A stretch of 38,367 nucleotides of DNA from Actinotalea fermentans ATCC 43279 = JCM 9966 = DSM 3133. GTDB taxonomy: Bacteria; Actinomycetota; Actinomycetes; Actinomycetales; Cellulomonadaceae. Numbering within the stretch: the first letter of the stretch is position 1; each line of letters starts with the position of its first letter. Shown piece by piece: positions 8,605 through 15,851 of the stretch. Made by a program: the position numbers and the translations under genes. The stretch is taken from the NCBI GenBank assembly GCA_000767215.1, contig AXCX01000013.1, forward strand, positions 1-38,367. The letters are read 5' to 3'. Under the pieces are notes generated by a model. That model saw nothing but the letters and a program-made list of their open reading frames with translations. It was not told the origin of the DNA and did not search any database.

Positions 8605-8607
8605 GCG

Positions 8608-8979
8608 TTGGTGTCAACGAGATGTCAACGGACGCTGCCCCGTGGACGGGCACGCACAGCCGCGAAAGTGCTGCTCCATCCGGCGGCATCACCGATCGTG
8701 GTCCGCTCGCGGAACGAGGTGGTGAGCGCCGTCGCGGATCTCCACGCGCATCTCGGCATCGGACGTGACTCCCAGGCCGTGGAGGCCCGGCGCTGGATAA
8801 AGGCGGCGACGGACGTCAGGGACAAGGTGTTCGAGACAGGTGAGGACGGCGTCGACGCCGCGCGAAGGTTGGGCAGTGAAGCGGTCGATCAGGCCAGGGC
8901 GGTGTCTGACCGAGTCGCCAAGGAGGTCGTGCAGCGCGCCCGGCGGCAACGCGGTGATCGAGAATCTCCCGAGAACTAG
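8608..8979 (+). pseudogene. Coding remnant of unknown function, alpha-helical
   Basis: From about 8697 the reading frame shows strong third-position GC bias and encodes a charged, apparently all-helical segment (SRNEVVSAVADLHAHLG to VVQRARRQRGDRESPEN). Upstream of this the reading looks random and there is no convincing ribosome binding site. I do not recognise the family. It looks like the 3' part of a gene whose start was lost at a recombination point. Its stop shares the bases CTAG with the stop of a convergent fragment on the other strand. Confidence 0.35.
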
Positions 8980-9140
8980 ACCACCGAGATCGACTCGACC
9001 GGCACCTCGACGAACGGATGGCCGGTGGCCTGCGGCGGGGGGCTGCTGATCGGGTGCGCCGCGACCCCGGTGTACATCGCGGCTACCGCCCGGAGGATCT
9101 CCGTGGGGGCAGGCACCGTCCGGCCGCTGAGCCGGGCCGC
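8976..9140 (-). pseudogene. 3' fragment of an unidentified gene
   Basis: On the minus strand, about 54 codons with very strong third-position GC bias encode a segment such as SGRTVPAPTEILRAVAAMY and HPFVEVPVESISVV, ending at TAG. Upstream of about 9140 the reading loses coding character. A C-terminus from a Gfo/Idh/MocA-type oxidoreductase is one possibility, but I cannot confirm it. It lies tail to tail with the + strand remnant and just downstream of the HxlR gene, in a region rich in scars. Confidence 0.35.
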
Positions 9141-9195
9141 CACGACATCGGGGCATGGCGGCCGAGCGCGGGCTCGCGGGGGACTGAGCCCGCCG

Positions 9196-9564
9196 TCAGC
9201 GCGCCGGACGTGCGGCGGCCGCGGGCCGGGCGCTGCGCCGGGCCACGATGTCGTGCATGTGCTGCTCGCCCCAGTCCCCGAGGGGGCCCAGCGCCCGGTC
9301 GAGCTGCACACCCACCTCCGTGAGGTGGTAGACGACCTTCGGCGGGACCTGCGCGAAGACCTCCCGCCGGACGACGCCGTCCTCCTCGAGCTCGCGCAGC
9401 TGGGCGATGAGCACCTTCTCCGAGACGCCGTCCAGCTCGCGCCGCAGCTCCCCCGTGCGGCGCGGGCGCTCGCTCAGCGCCCAGAGGATGAGCGGCTTCC
9501 ACTTGCCGCCGACGACGGCGACAGCGGCGTCGAGCCCGCACAGGAAGGTGCCCGTCCCGGCCAT
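9196..9564 (-). CDS. HxlR-family transcriptional regulator
   Basis: The 122-residue protein has the HxlR winged-helix layout: a short N-terminus with a conserved Cys (TFLCGLDAAVAVVGGKWKPL), the recognition region (LDGVSEKVLIAQLRELEEDG) and the wing (VPPKVVYHLTEVG). ATG 9564 is chosen because GGAGG lies five bases upstream; GTG 9576 is an alternative. It is divergent from the imine-reductase-like gene, with tandem repeats between them, so it probably controls that gene and itself. Some HxlR proteins sense electrophiles or redox state through such a Cys; here that is inference. Confidence 0.88.
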   Translation of the reverse strand: MAGTGTFLCGLDAAVAVVGGKWKPLILWALSERPRRTGELRRELDGVSEKVLIAQLRELEEDGVVRREVFAQVPPKVVYHLTEVGVQLDRALGPLGDWGEQHMHDIVARRSARPAAAARPAR

Positions 9565-9588
9565 TCCGGCCTCCACACTCACCTCGGG

Positions 9589-9615
9589 GTAGGTACCGCA
9601 CACGGAAGTAGGTAC
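9589..9615. promoter_or_regulatory. Tandem GTAGGTAC sites, probable HxlR operator
   Basis: GTAGGTAC occurs at 9589-9596 and again at 9608-9615, a 19-bp offset that puts the copies on nearly the same helix face. They sit between the divergent HxlR and oxidoreductase genes. HxlR-type regulators are known to use repeated GTAC-containing sites. Confidence 0.5.
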
Positions 9616-9684
9616 TTGTCGGGACGACGGTACCGGTCGGAGGGTGTGCGGGTCGAGACCGTGCCCGAGACCGAGGAGGACCCC

Positions 9685-10641
9685 ATGTCCCGTCAGCACA
9701 CGCCCCCCACCGTCGCCGTCCTGGGCCTGGGTCCCATGGGCTCGGCCGTCGCCTCCGCCCTCGCCCGTGCGGGTCTGGCGACGGTCGCCTGGAACCGCAC
9801 ACCGTCCCGGGCCGAACCCTTGCGCGACCTGGGGGTCGTCGTGGCCGCGACGCCGGACGACGCCGTCCGGGCGGCCGACGTGACGTTCGCCGTGCTCCGC
9901 GACCACGCCACCACCCGGGCGCTCCTGGCCTCGATCGACCCGTCCGCACTCGCCGGCTCGGTCGTCGTCAACGCCGCGTCGGCGACCCCGATGCAGGCGA
10001 GGGAGACCACGCGGTGGGCGACCGACCGCGGGATCCGCCTGCTCGCTGCGGCGATCATGGTCCCGACCCCGCTGGTCGGCACCGAGGACGCGCTCGTCCT
10101 GTACTCCGGCGACCCCGACCTCTTCAGCGCGTCGCACGACGCGCGGGCGGCCCTCGGCGGCGAGGGCAGGTACGTGGGTGACGACCCCGGCGCGGCATCC
10201 CTGCTCGACGTCGCCATGCTCGAGGTGTTCTTCACCGGGATGACCGGCTTCCTGCACGCGGCGGCGATGGTCGGGGCGTCCGGCGTGAGCGCGGCGCGGT
10301 TCCTGCCGCTCGCCCGGTCGATGGTCGAGATCCTGCCGGCGACCCTCACCGAGCTGGCGCGCGACGTCGACGCCGGGGAGCACCCGGGCGCGCAGGACCG
10401 GATCGCGATGGAGCTCGCCGCGCTGGAGCACGTCCACGCGACCGCCAGCGACGCCGGGCTCGACCTCCGGCTGCCGTCCCTGCTGCGTGACCTCGCCGCC
10501 AGTGCGGTCGAGGCCGGTCACGGGGACGACGGCTGGTCGCGTGTCGTGGACCTGCTGCGCGACCCCCGGGCTCGGGACGACCGGGCCCGGGGCCGCGCGA
10601 CCGACGGTCAGCTGACCGTGCCGCCCTCGTCCGTGCAGTAG
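9685..10641 (+). CDS. NAD(P)-binding oxidoreductase, imine reductase-like
   Basis: The 318-residue protein belongs to the 6-phosphogluconate dehydrogenase / beta-hydroxyacid dehydrogenase superfamily. VAVLGLGPMGSAVASALARA is the dinucleotide-binding turn (Gly14, Gly16, Gly19), and WNRTPSR after beta-2 is the pattern linked to NADPH preference. A helical C-terminal dimerisation domain starts near residue 175. ATG 9685 follows GAGGAGGA at 9673-9680. Residues typical of sugar-acid dehydrogenases are not obvious, so an imine reductase-like enzyme is more likely. It is divergent from an HxlR regulator that probably controls it. Its 3' end overlaps the remnant on the opposite strand by 34 bases. 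Confidence 0.82.
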   Translation: MSRQHTPPTVAVLGLGPMGSAVASALARAGLATVAWNRTPSRAEPLRDLGVVVAATPDDAVRAADVTFAVLRDHATTRALLASIDPSALAGSVVVNAASATPMQARETTRWATDRGIRLLAAAIMVPTPLVGTEDALVLYSGDPDLFSASHDARAALGGEGRYVGDDPGAASLLDVAMLEVFFTGMTGFLHAAAMVGASGVSAARFLPLARSMVEILPATLTELARDVDAGEHPGAQDRIAMELAALEHVHATASDAGLDLRLPSLLRDLAASAVEAGHGDDGWSRVVDLLRDPRARDDRARGRATDGQLTVPPSSVQ

Positions 10642-10853
10642 ATGACGTGGCTGAGGTTCTTGCCGGGGTGGTGGGAGACGGTGGGGGCGGTGACGTCCGT
10701 CATCGCAGCGAGCTCGCCGGCCGACACCTCCCCGGACGGTGCGGTGGCCAGCGCCGAGAGAACGCGCACCCGGATGGGGTCGGAAGCCGCCGTGAGCGCC
10801 TCGGCGACCGGCCGCGCCACGTCATCGGCCATCGCTCGCTGCCGCGCTTCCAT
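10608..10853 (-). pseudogene. ArsR-family regulator fragment
   Basis: The frame encodes an N-terminal ArsR-like winged helix (ALTAASDPIRVRVLSALATA, then SAGELAAMTDVTAPTVSHH). It leaves the family pattern right after the recognition helix, where HHLxxLRxAGLV is expected, and ends with an unrelated tail. At its 5' side the frame continues without a stop into integrase sequence, making a chimeric reading frame of 126 codons from 10988. The wing is missing, so normal function is unlikely. Confidence 0.6.
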
Positions 10854-11152
10854 CAGACCACTTCCGAGTTCGCCCCATCGCAGGCCCGTCTCGATCGCGG
10901 TCATGACGAGCGGCTTGAAGCGGTCCGGGATCTCGGCCAGCACGCCCGCGAACTCTTCGGGGGTGAGCGTCCTGGCCCTCCTCGTCACGACCTTCGGCGG
11001 CTCGGTGTGCTTGCAGGGGTTGGAGGCGACGAGCCGGTCAGGAACCGCCCGGGCGAACCACCGAGTGCAGCATCACGTGGTACTTGGCGATGGAGCGTGG
11101 CGACAAGCCCTTGGCCACGGCTGAGGCCCACGGCGCTTCCGTACCGCCCGCA
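10854..11152 (-). pseudogene. Tyrosine recombinase (integrase) remnant with a frameshift
   Basis: Reading right to left, the minus strand encodes KGLSPRSIAKYHVMLHSV, then, after a shift of one base, ARAVPDRLVASNPCKHTEPP and LTPEEFAGVLAEIPDRFKPL, ending at ETGLRWGELG. This is the core-binding domain and the start of the catalytic domain of a phage-type integrase, up to the first catalytic Arg region. An extra base near 11058-11060 breaks the frame; removing it restores HSVFARAV. The catalytic C-terminus (HxxR, Tyr) is absent, replaced by the ArsR fragment. It is a dead integrase and evidence of past integration. Confidence 0.75.
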
Positions 11153-11227
11153 CGGGTCCAACGGGAGCATCGAGTCATCGAGTCCGCGTCCCAGACCGCT
11201 CGCGCTTCGAACCATGGACGGGCCGCC

Positions 11228-12076
11228 TCACCCCTCCGCTTCTACGTCGGTCAGCCGGCCGTCCTCGGTGAGAGTCGCCGTCAGGCGCTGGCTCGTGATC
11301 CAGGTCGTCGTCGCGGGGTCGTAGGTGTCGGGCGAGACGCGCAAGTACAGGACGAGCTCGTAGTCACCGGCTGGAAGGTCGGTGGTGTAGGTCCCGTCGC
11401 TGTTGGGGACGCAGTAGTCCGTGCGGGTGGCCGAGGCGTGGACCGCGCGTGGCTGGTCGGGCGGGAGGGCGGCGATGGAGGCGCTCTCGGCGTTGTTCGG
11501 TCCCAGCCCGACGATGCGGCCGTCCTGCACCCAGGCGACGGCGGCCAGGTCGGGTGCCCACAGGTCCACGGTGGACGTCGCGGCGGATGTCAGGGTGGCG
11601 TCGAAGGTGTAGAGCCACGTCCCGTCGGGCGTCTGCTCGGAAGTCGCCGTGCCGGCGGCCCGGAGGGCGACGACGGTGCCGGCCGGTTGCGGGGCGACCG
11701 CGTCCGCGCCGCAGGCCAGGCCGGAACCCTCGAGCCAGGCCGGCACATGCCCGTCGACGAAGCCTGCGGGCAGTGCACCCGTGGGGCCCGGGGACTCAGC
11801 ACCTGGACTGGTGGCTGCGGGCGACGGGGCTTGGGTGCTCGAGGTAGTGGGTGCGCCGGTGCTGGCTGGTGGCACCGAGCGGGTCGGGAGCAGTGAGGGT
11901 GCGAGCAGGACTGCGCCGGCCGTCAGGGCAAGGCTTACCGTTCCAGTCGCCACTCGCCCGGTGGTGCGTCGGCGGCGACTGCGGGTCACGACCTGGTCGG
12001 TGTCCAGGGCTGAGGTGAGTTCGTCGAGGTGTGCGCCGGCGCGCAGCCGCGCGGCGAAGTCGTCGGGGGCGCTCAT
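11228..12076 (-). CDS. Single-pass membrane protein, probable ECF anti-sigma partner
   Basis: The 282-residue product has a cytoplasmic N-terminus (MSAPDDFAARLRAGAHLDEL) ending in basic SRRRR, one membrane helix at about residues 42-63, a Thr/Ser/Pro-rich linker, and a beta-rich outer domain with Cys in GLACGAD and DYCVPN. Its start overlaps the sigma factor stop as ATGA, the usual arrangement for an ECF sigma and its anti-sigma. No zinc-binding anti-sigma motif (HxxxCxxC) is visible, so the binding mode would differ. The outer domain could be a sensor. The anti-sigma role rests on gene position and topology. Confidence 0.7.
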   Translation of the reverse strand: MSAPDDFAARLRAGAHLDELTSALDTDQVVTRSRRRRTTGRVATGTVSLALTAGAVLLAPSLLPTRSVPPASTGAPTTSSTQAPSPAATSPGAESPGPTGALPAGFVDGHVPAWLEGSGLACGADAVAPQPAGTVVALRAAGTATSEQTPDGTWLYTFDATLTSAATSTVDLWAPDLAAVAWVQDGRIVGLGPNNAESASIAALPPDQPRAVHASATRTDYCVPNSDGTYTTDLPAGDYELVLYLRVSPDTYDPATTTWITSQRLTATLTEDGRLTDVEAEG

Positions 12077-12639
12077 GAGGATGCCTCTTCTCCTGGGTCG
12101 GTCATGATGGTGCGCAGCTGGGCCAGGGCGCGCGAGGAGGTGGACTTCACGGTGCCGATCGGCAGGCCGAGCTCGGCGGCGACGTCGGCCTCGGACATGT
12201 CCAGCAGGTGACGCAGCACGACGATGCGGCGCTGCTTGACCGGGAGCAGCAGCAGGGCGCGGACGACGGCGTCGCGTTCTGCCACGGCGACCGCGGGGTC
12301 GCCGACATGTGCCCGATCGTGGTGGTCCAGGCCGGTGAGGACCTCGCGGCGAGTGCGTCGCCAAGTGTCGATGCGCAGGTTCGCCAGGATGCGGCGGGCG
12401 TAGGCCAATGGGTCGCCGTCCCGGGCCGAGCTCCACGCCCGCCACGTGCGCTCGAACGTGGCCTGGGTCAGCTCGTCAGCACGCACGGCATCCCCGCACA
12501 GCAGGAACGCCATCCGGTACAGGGGGTCCTTCGCGGCCTCGACGAACGCACGGAACTCCTCCACGCGTGTCGCACCCGTGACGACCCTGACCGCCTCGCC
12601 AACACCCGGCCCGCTCGCGCGTCTCGTTCTCGTGCCCAT
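12073..12639 (-). CDS. ECF RNA polymerase sigma factor (SigE-like family)
   Basis: The 188-residue protein has region 2 at about residues 30-100 (YRMAFLLCGDAVRADELTQA, RRILANLRIDTWRR) and region 4 at about 125-175 (LPVKQRRIVVLRHLLDMSEA, LGLPIGTVKSTSSRALAQLR). Both are typical of the small actinobacterial ECF family often encoded beside a membrane protein. ATG 12639 is the only ATG near the expected length; its ribosome binding site is weak, and a shorter form from GTG 12564 is possible. The stop overlaps the membrane partner gene by four bases. A putative ECF promoter lies 54 bp upstream, suggesting autoregulation. Confidence 0.9.
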   Translation of the reverse strand: MGTRTRRASGPGVGEAVRVVTGATRVEEFRAFVEAAKDPLYRMAFLLCGDAVRADELTQATFERTWRAWSSARDGDPLAYARRILANLRIDTWRRTRREVLTGLDHHDRAHVGDPAVAVAERDAVVRALLLLPVKQRRIVVLRHLLDMSEADVAAELGLPIGTVKSTSSRALAQLRTIMTDPGEEASS

Positions 12640-12692
12640 GGCGGCCGCCCAGCTCCCCGCATCGGGTGGGTTCTCGATCCTTCTCACGCCCC

Positions 12693-12721
12693 TACACGCA
12701 ACACAAGGCATCCAGGGTTCC
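12693..12721 (-). promoter_or_regulatory. Putative ECF-type promoter of the sigma operon
   Basis: On the minus strand GGAACC is followed after 17 bases by CGTGTA, 54 bp before the sigma start. The AAC-rich -35 and CGT-containing -10 elements fit known ECF promoter patterns. Recognition by this sigma factor is inferred. Confidence 0.4.
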
Positions 12722-13117
12722 ATCGATGCCCAGCCCCTGACGGCGATGAGTCGGACATCCGGGCAGGTCGAGCATGTAAGGCTGCGCGAGCTCGCTGCGC
12801 CTCGAATTCGCCCCGGCTCGCTGACCCGGCACGTCGCGCGGTCCTCGCCAGGTCGGCCGAGGCTCGGCCATGGTGGCTGCCTGCGCAGTCCGAGTCGCTC
12901 GATGAGGGCTCGGTCCGGGGGGAGGAGGAGTGCCGCGAGCGAAACCCGTATCGCCCCCGTGCTCCCGACGCTCGCGTGCGGACCATGAGGCCGGACCTTC
13001 AGGGACGAGCACTCAGGAGGTGCGGCGGTGCACCTGGCGCATTCGCGGCGGGCAAGACCGACCGGAACGGTGCACGGCGATGCCCTCGGTCGACGCGGTC
13101 TGCCGCCCAGTGAGCCG
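12722..13117. other. Interval without a recognisable gene
   Basis: Apart from the probable sigma promoter at its left edge, I see no gene here. Open frames exist on both strands but lack family motifs, ribosome binding sites and consistent third-position bias. One frame only extends the sigma gene backward without a start. Confidence 0.6.
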
Positions 13118-14152
13118 CTACACCGGGGCCGGGTTGCGCCGGGCGAAGCCTTCCTGTCGCTGGTACGGGAAGTGGGGGTATGGGTGCTCCACCTGGCTGA
13201 CCGCGTCGAGGCGAGCCATCTGGTCGGCCGTGAGGTCCCACCCCACAGCGCCCAGGTTGTCGAGCAGCTGCTCCTCGGTGCGCGCCCCGAGGATGACACT
13301 GGTGACGGTGGGTCGGTTGAGGAGCCAGCGGATTGCGACCTGCGGGACCGACCGGCCGACCTCGGCTGCGGTCTCGAGGAGAACGTCGACGACGTCGTAC
13401 ATCAGCTCGTCGTCGACCGGGGGGCCGTACGCGGCCGTCGTGTGCAGGCGGCTGTCGGGCGGGGCGGGTCGGTCGCGGCGGATGCGCCCGGTGAGCCGCC
13501 CCCACCCCAGCGGGCTCCAGACGAGGGCCCCGAGTCCCTGGTCGAGCCCGAGGGGCAGGAGCTCGGCCTCGTAGTCGCGGCCGACGAGGGAGTAGTACAC
13601 CTGGTTGGCGACGTACCGGGGGTAGCCGTAGCGGTCGGCGACGGCCAGGGACTTCATGATCTGCCAGCCCGCGAAGTTCGAGACCCCGATGTACCGCACC
13701 TTTCCCGAGCGGACCAGGGCGTCGAGGGTCCAGAGCACCTCCTCGACCGGGGTGAACGCGTCGAAGGCGTGCAGCTGCAGGAGGTCGATGTGCTCCGTGC
13801 GGAGCCGTCGGAGTGCGGCGTCGACGGAGTCGACGAGACGGGCTCGTGAGGTGCCCGCGTCGTTGGGGCCGTCCCCCGTCGGCAGGCCGACCTTCGTCGA
13901 CAGCAGGACGTGATCGCGCCGCCCCCGCAGGGCTTCGCCGAGGATCTCCTCGGACCGGCCGTCGGAGTACACGTCTGCGGTGTCGAAGAGGGTGACGCCT
14001 GCGTCGAGGCACAGGTCGACGAGGCGCCGGGCGCCGGCAACGTCGGTGTTCCCCCAGTTCGAGAACAACGGTCCCGAGCCGCCGAAGGTGCCAGCCCCGA
14101 AGCTGAGCACGGGGATCTGCAGGCCTGACCGTCCGAGTCGTCGCGTCTCCAT
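13118..14152 (-). CDS. Aldo/keto reductase
   Basis: The 344-residue protein is a TIM-barrel, NADPH-dependent carbonyl reductase of the AKR superfamily. The catalytic tetrad is visible as Asp57 (LFDTADVYSDG), Tyr62, Lys87 (LLSTKVG) and His128 (LLQLHAFDAF). The C-terminal NADPH-binding segment VTSVILGARTEEQLLDNLGA is also present. Start ATG 14152 gives the standard METRRLGRSGLQIP beginning; its ribosome binding site is weak, and longer starts would run into the divergent regulator's promoter. It is divergent from an HxlR regulator with a repeat between them. The substrate is unknown; relatives reduce aldehydes and quinone-like compounds. Confidence 0.93.
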   Translation of the reverse strand: METRRLGRSGLQIPVLSFGAGTFGGSGPLFSNWGNTDVAGARRLVDLCLDAGVTLFDTADVYSDGRSEEILGEALRGRRDHVLLSTKVGLPTGDGPNDAGTSRARLVDSVDAALRRLRTEHIDLLQLHAFDAFTPVEEVLWTLDALVRSGKVRYIGVSNFAGWQIMKSLAVADRYGYPRYVANQVYYSLVGRDYEAELLPLGLDQGLGALVWSPLGWGRLTGRIRRDRPAPPDSRLHTTAAYGPPVDDELMYDVVDVLLETAAEVGRSVPQVAIRWLLNRPTVTSVILGARTEEQLLDNLGAVGWDLTADQMARLDAVSQVEHPYPHFPYQRQEGFARRNPAPV

Positions 14153-14177
14153 GCCGGCGATGATGCGACGACGGTTT

Positions 14178-14203
14178 CCAGAAGACAAGTAGTCACCTTC
14201 TGG
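14178..14203. promoter_or_regulatory. Probable HxlR operator between divergent genes
   Basis: CCAGAAG at 14178-14184 and CTTCTGG at 14197-14203 form a 7-bp inverted repeat in the 64-bp gap between the aldo/keto reductase and HxlR starts. The site would cover both promoters. Which protein binds is inferred from position. Confidence 0.5.
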
Positions 14204-14216
14204 TAACCTCAACGCC

Positions 14217-14579
14217 ATGGCCGACCAGGACGTCGCTCCCTACGGGCCGAGGTACCCCGCTCGGCGGCTGCTCGAGCTCGTCGGTGACAAGTGGACGCCC
14301 ATCGTGCTCTTCAGCCTGTCCGACTCGACGAGGCGCTTCAGCGAGATCCAGCGAGCCATCCCCGACGTGTCGAAGAAGATGCTCATCCAGGTCCTGCGGG
14401 CGCTCGAGCAGGCTGGGCTGGTCGAGCGGACCGTGTACCCGGTGGTGCCGCCAAAGACGGAGTACCGGCTCACGCCCGACGGACGTCGGCTGCACGAGCC
14501 GGTCGCCGCGTTGTGCACCTGGGCCACCGAGCACGAAGCGTTCCTGGACGAGCTGCACAGGCGCCGAGCCGACGGGTGA
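14217..14579 (+). CDS. HxlR-family transcriptional regulator
   Basis: The 120-residue winged-helix protein shows the HxlR signature LLELVGDKWTPIVLFSLSD, the recognition region PDVSKKMLIQVLRALEQAG and the wing VPPKTEYRLTPDG. It lacks the N-terminal Cys seen in the other HxlR protein of this window, so thiol sensing at that position is unlikely. It starts 64 bp from the divergent aldo/keto reductase and most likely regulates it. Confidence 0.9.
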   Translation: MADQDVAPYGPRYPARRLLELVGDKWTPIVLFSLSDSTRRFSEIQRAIPDVSKKMLIQVLRALEQAGLVERTVYPVVPPKTEYRLTPDGRRLHEPVAALCTWATEHEAFLDELHRRRADG

Positions 14580-14701
14580 CGACGGGCGCGTGCGGCGGTG
14601 GCGTCCCGCGAGCAGCGCGATCAGCCCTCAGGGTGCGACGCGGCCGCCGTGCGGCGAATAACTCGATGCACCCGTGTCCCGCCCGGGCATACGTTCGTCA
14701 G

Positions 14702-15391
14702 GTGACCGATCCTCACGAGCCCTTGGATCCGGTGCTGCTCGAGGACGTCCGGGTGGCCGTCTATGCGGCCCTGGCGTCGACCGGTCGGCTGCCGGCCGAC
14801 TCGGAGCTGGCCCGACTCGCAGGAAGCCCCGCCCGCGCAAGGGCCGCGATCGAGCAGCTGGCCGAGCAGCGCGCGTGGGCGCTCGGCGCGGACGGGGAGA
14901 TCGTGCTGGCGCACCCGTTCGCGACCCGGTCGTTCGGCTACAGCGTGATGAGCGACACGACGCTGTGGTGGGGTGGCTGCGCCTGGGACTCCTTCGCGAT
15001 CCCCCATCTCGTGCCCGACTGCGGGCCGGTGGTCGTCGCGGGGGCGTGTCCCGCGTGTGATCGGCCGCTCGCCTGGCGCGTCGACACCACGTCGCCGCCC
15101 GAGGGCCGGGAGCGCGCGCACTTCCTCGTCCCCGCGGCTCGGATGTGGGACGACGTCGTCCACACGTGCAGCAACCAGCTGCTCTTCTGCGACGACGCCT
15201 GCATCGACCGCTGGCTCGCTCGCACGGGCCATCCGGAGGGCTACCGGATGGACCTCGATACGCTGTGGCGCTTCGCCGCGGGGTGGTACGAGGGCCGGCT
15301 CGAGCGGGGCTATCGCCGGCGAGAGCCTGCTGACGCCCGCGCCTACTTCCGACAGGTGGGGCTGCAGGGCCCGTTCTGGGGCCTCAGCTGA
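14702..15391 (+). CDS. merB: Alkylmercury lyase (MerB)-like protein
   Basis: The 229-residue protein matches the MerB layout: an N-terminal helical winged-helix-like part (to about residue 70), then the catalytic core. WGGCAWDSFAIP carries Cys93 and Asp96, and VVHTCSNQLLF carries Cys156. Their spacing (3 and 60) equals that of the catalytic triad Cys96, Asp99 and Cys159 of plasmid MerB, which cleaves carbon-mercury bonds. An extra CPAC motif (residues 116-119) lies between. GTG 14702 has no clear ribosome binding site and may be leaderless; ATG 14666 is an alternative. No merA, merR or mercury transporter is nearby. The activity is inferred, and another role in this family is possible. Confidence 0.78.
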   Translation: MTDPHEPLDPVLLEDVRVAVYAALASTGRLPADSELARLAGSPARARAAIEQLAEQRAWALGADGEIVLAHPFATRSFGYSVMSDTTLWWGGCAWDSFAIPHLVPDCGPVVVAGACPACDRPLAWRVDTTSPPEGRERAHFLVPAARMWDDVVHTCSNQLLFCDDACIDRWLARTGHPEGYRMDLDTLWRFAAGWYEGRLERGYRRREPADARAYFRQVGLQGPFWGLS

Positions 15392-15851
15392 CGACGCTCC
15401 CGCCGGCGAGGTGCGCATCGAAGGCCGCTGCTCGTTCGGTGTCCTCGTAGTCCTCCTGCCGCTGGATCCTCCCCCATCGGGTATCGATCATGAGGACGAC
15501 GCGGTTGCTGTAGACGTCACGGCCGACCTCAGGGCCCGGTACCCAGACGTGGGCCCGCACGGCGGCGCGCAGGGCCCACGGCGGTCCGTTCACGAGGATG
15601 TCCTCCACGGCCATCTGGATGCCGTGCCGCACGTAGCGACGTAGGAACGCCTCGATCTCGTCGCGTCCCTGGTGCGACCGGTGGGCGGAGCGCCCCAGGG
15701 TCGGTTCCCGGAACTGCCCGCTCCACGCGTTCCGTCCGGGGAAGCACAAGGTGGCGCTGCCGGCGAACATGGCCAGCGCCGGCTCGTGGCGCCCGGCGTT
15801 GAGGGCTGCGATGTTGCGTCGAATCATCCAGCGCACGGCGGCCTTGATCAC
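15384..15851 (-). CDS. SnoaL-like (NTF2-fold) protein
   Basis: The 155-residue protein fits the SnoaL/NTF2-like fold: an N-terminal helix (RRNIAALNAGRHEPALAMFA), a middle segment GRDEIEAFLRRYV, and a C-terminal sheet ending with a DTRWGRIQRQEDYED strand. Such proteins can be small isomerases, hydrolases or ligand binders; nothing here identifies the ligand. ATG 15851 overlaps the esterase stop by four bases, so the two are translationally coupled. Its stop overlaps the convergent MerB-like gene by 8 bp. It is the last gene of the TetR-esterase-SnoaL operon. Confidence 0.78.
   Translation of the reverse strand: MIKAAVRWMIRRNIAALNAGRHEPALAMFAGSATLCFPGRNAWSGQFREPTLGRSAHRSHQGRDEIEAFLRRYVRHGIQMAVEDILVNGPPWALRAAVRAHVWVPGPEVGRDVYSNRVVLMIDTRWGRIQRQEDYEDTERAAAFDAHLAGGSVVS

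Noticed and set aside
12640-13299. A longer sigma factor starting up to 660 bp upstream
   Set aside because: The extension has no sigma homology, no ribosome binding site and poor coding bias, and it would bury the likely promoter.
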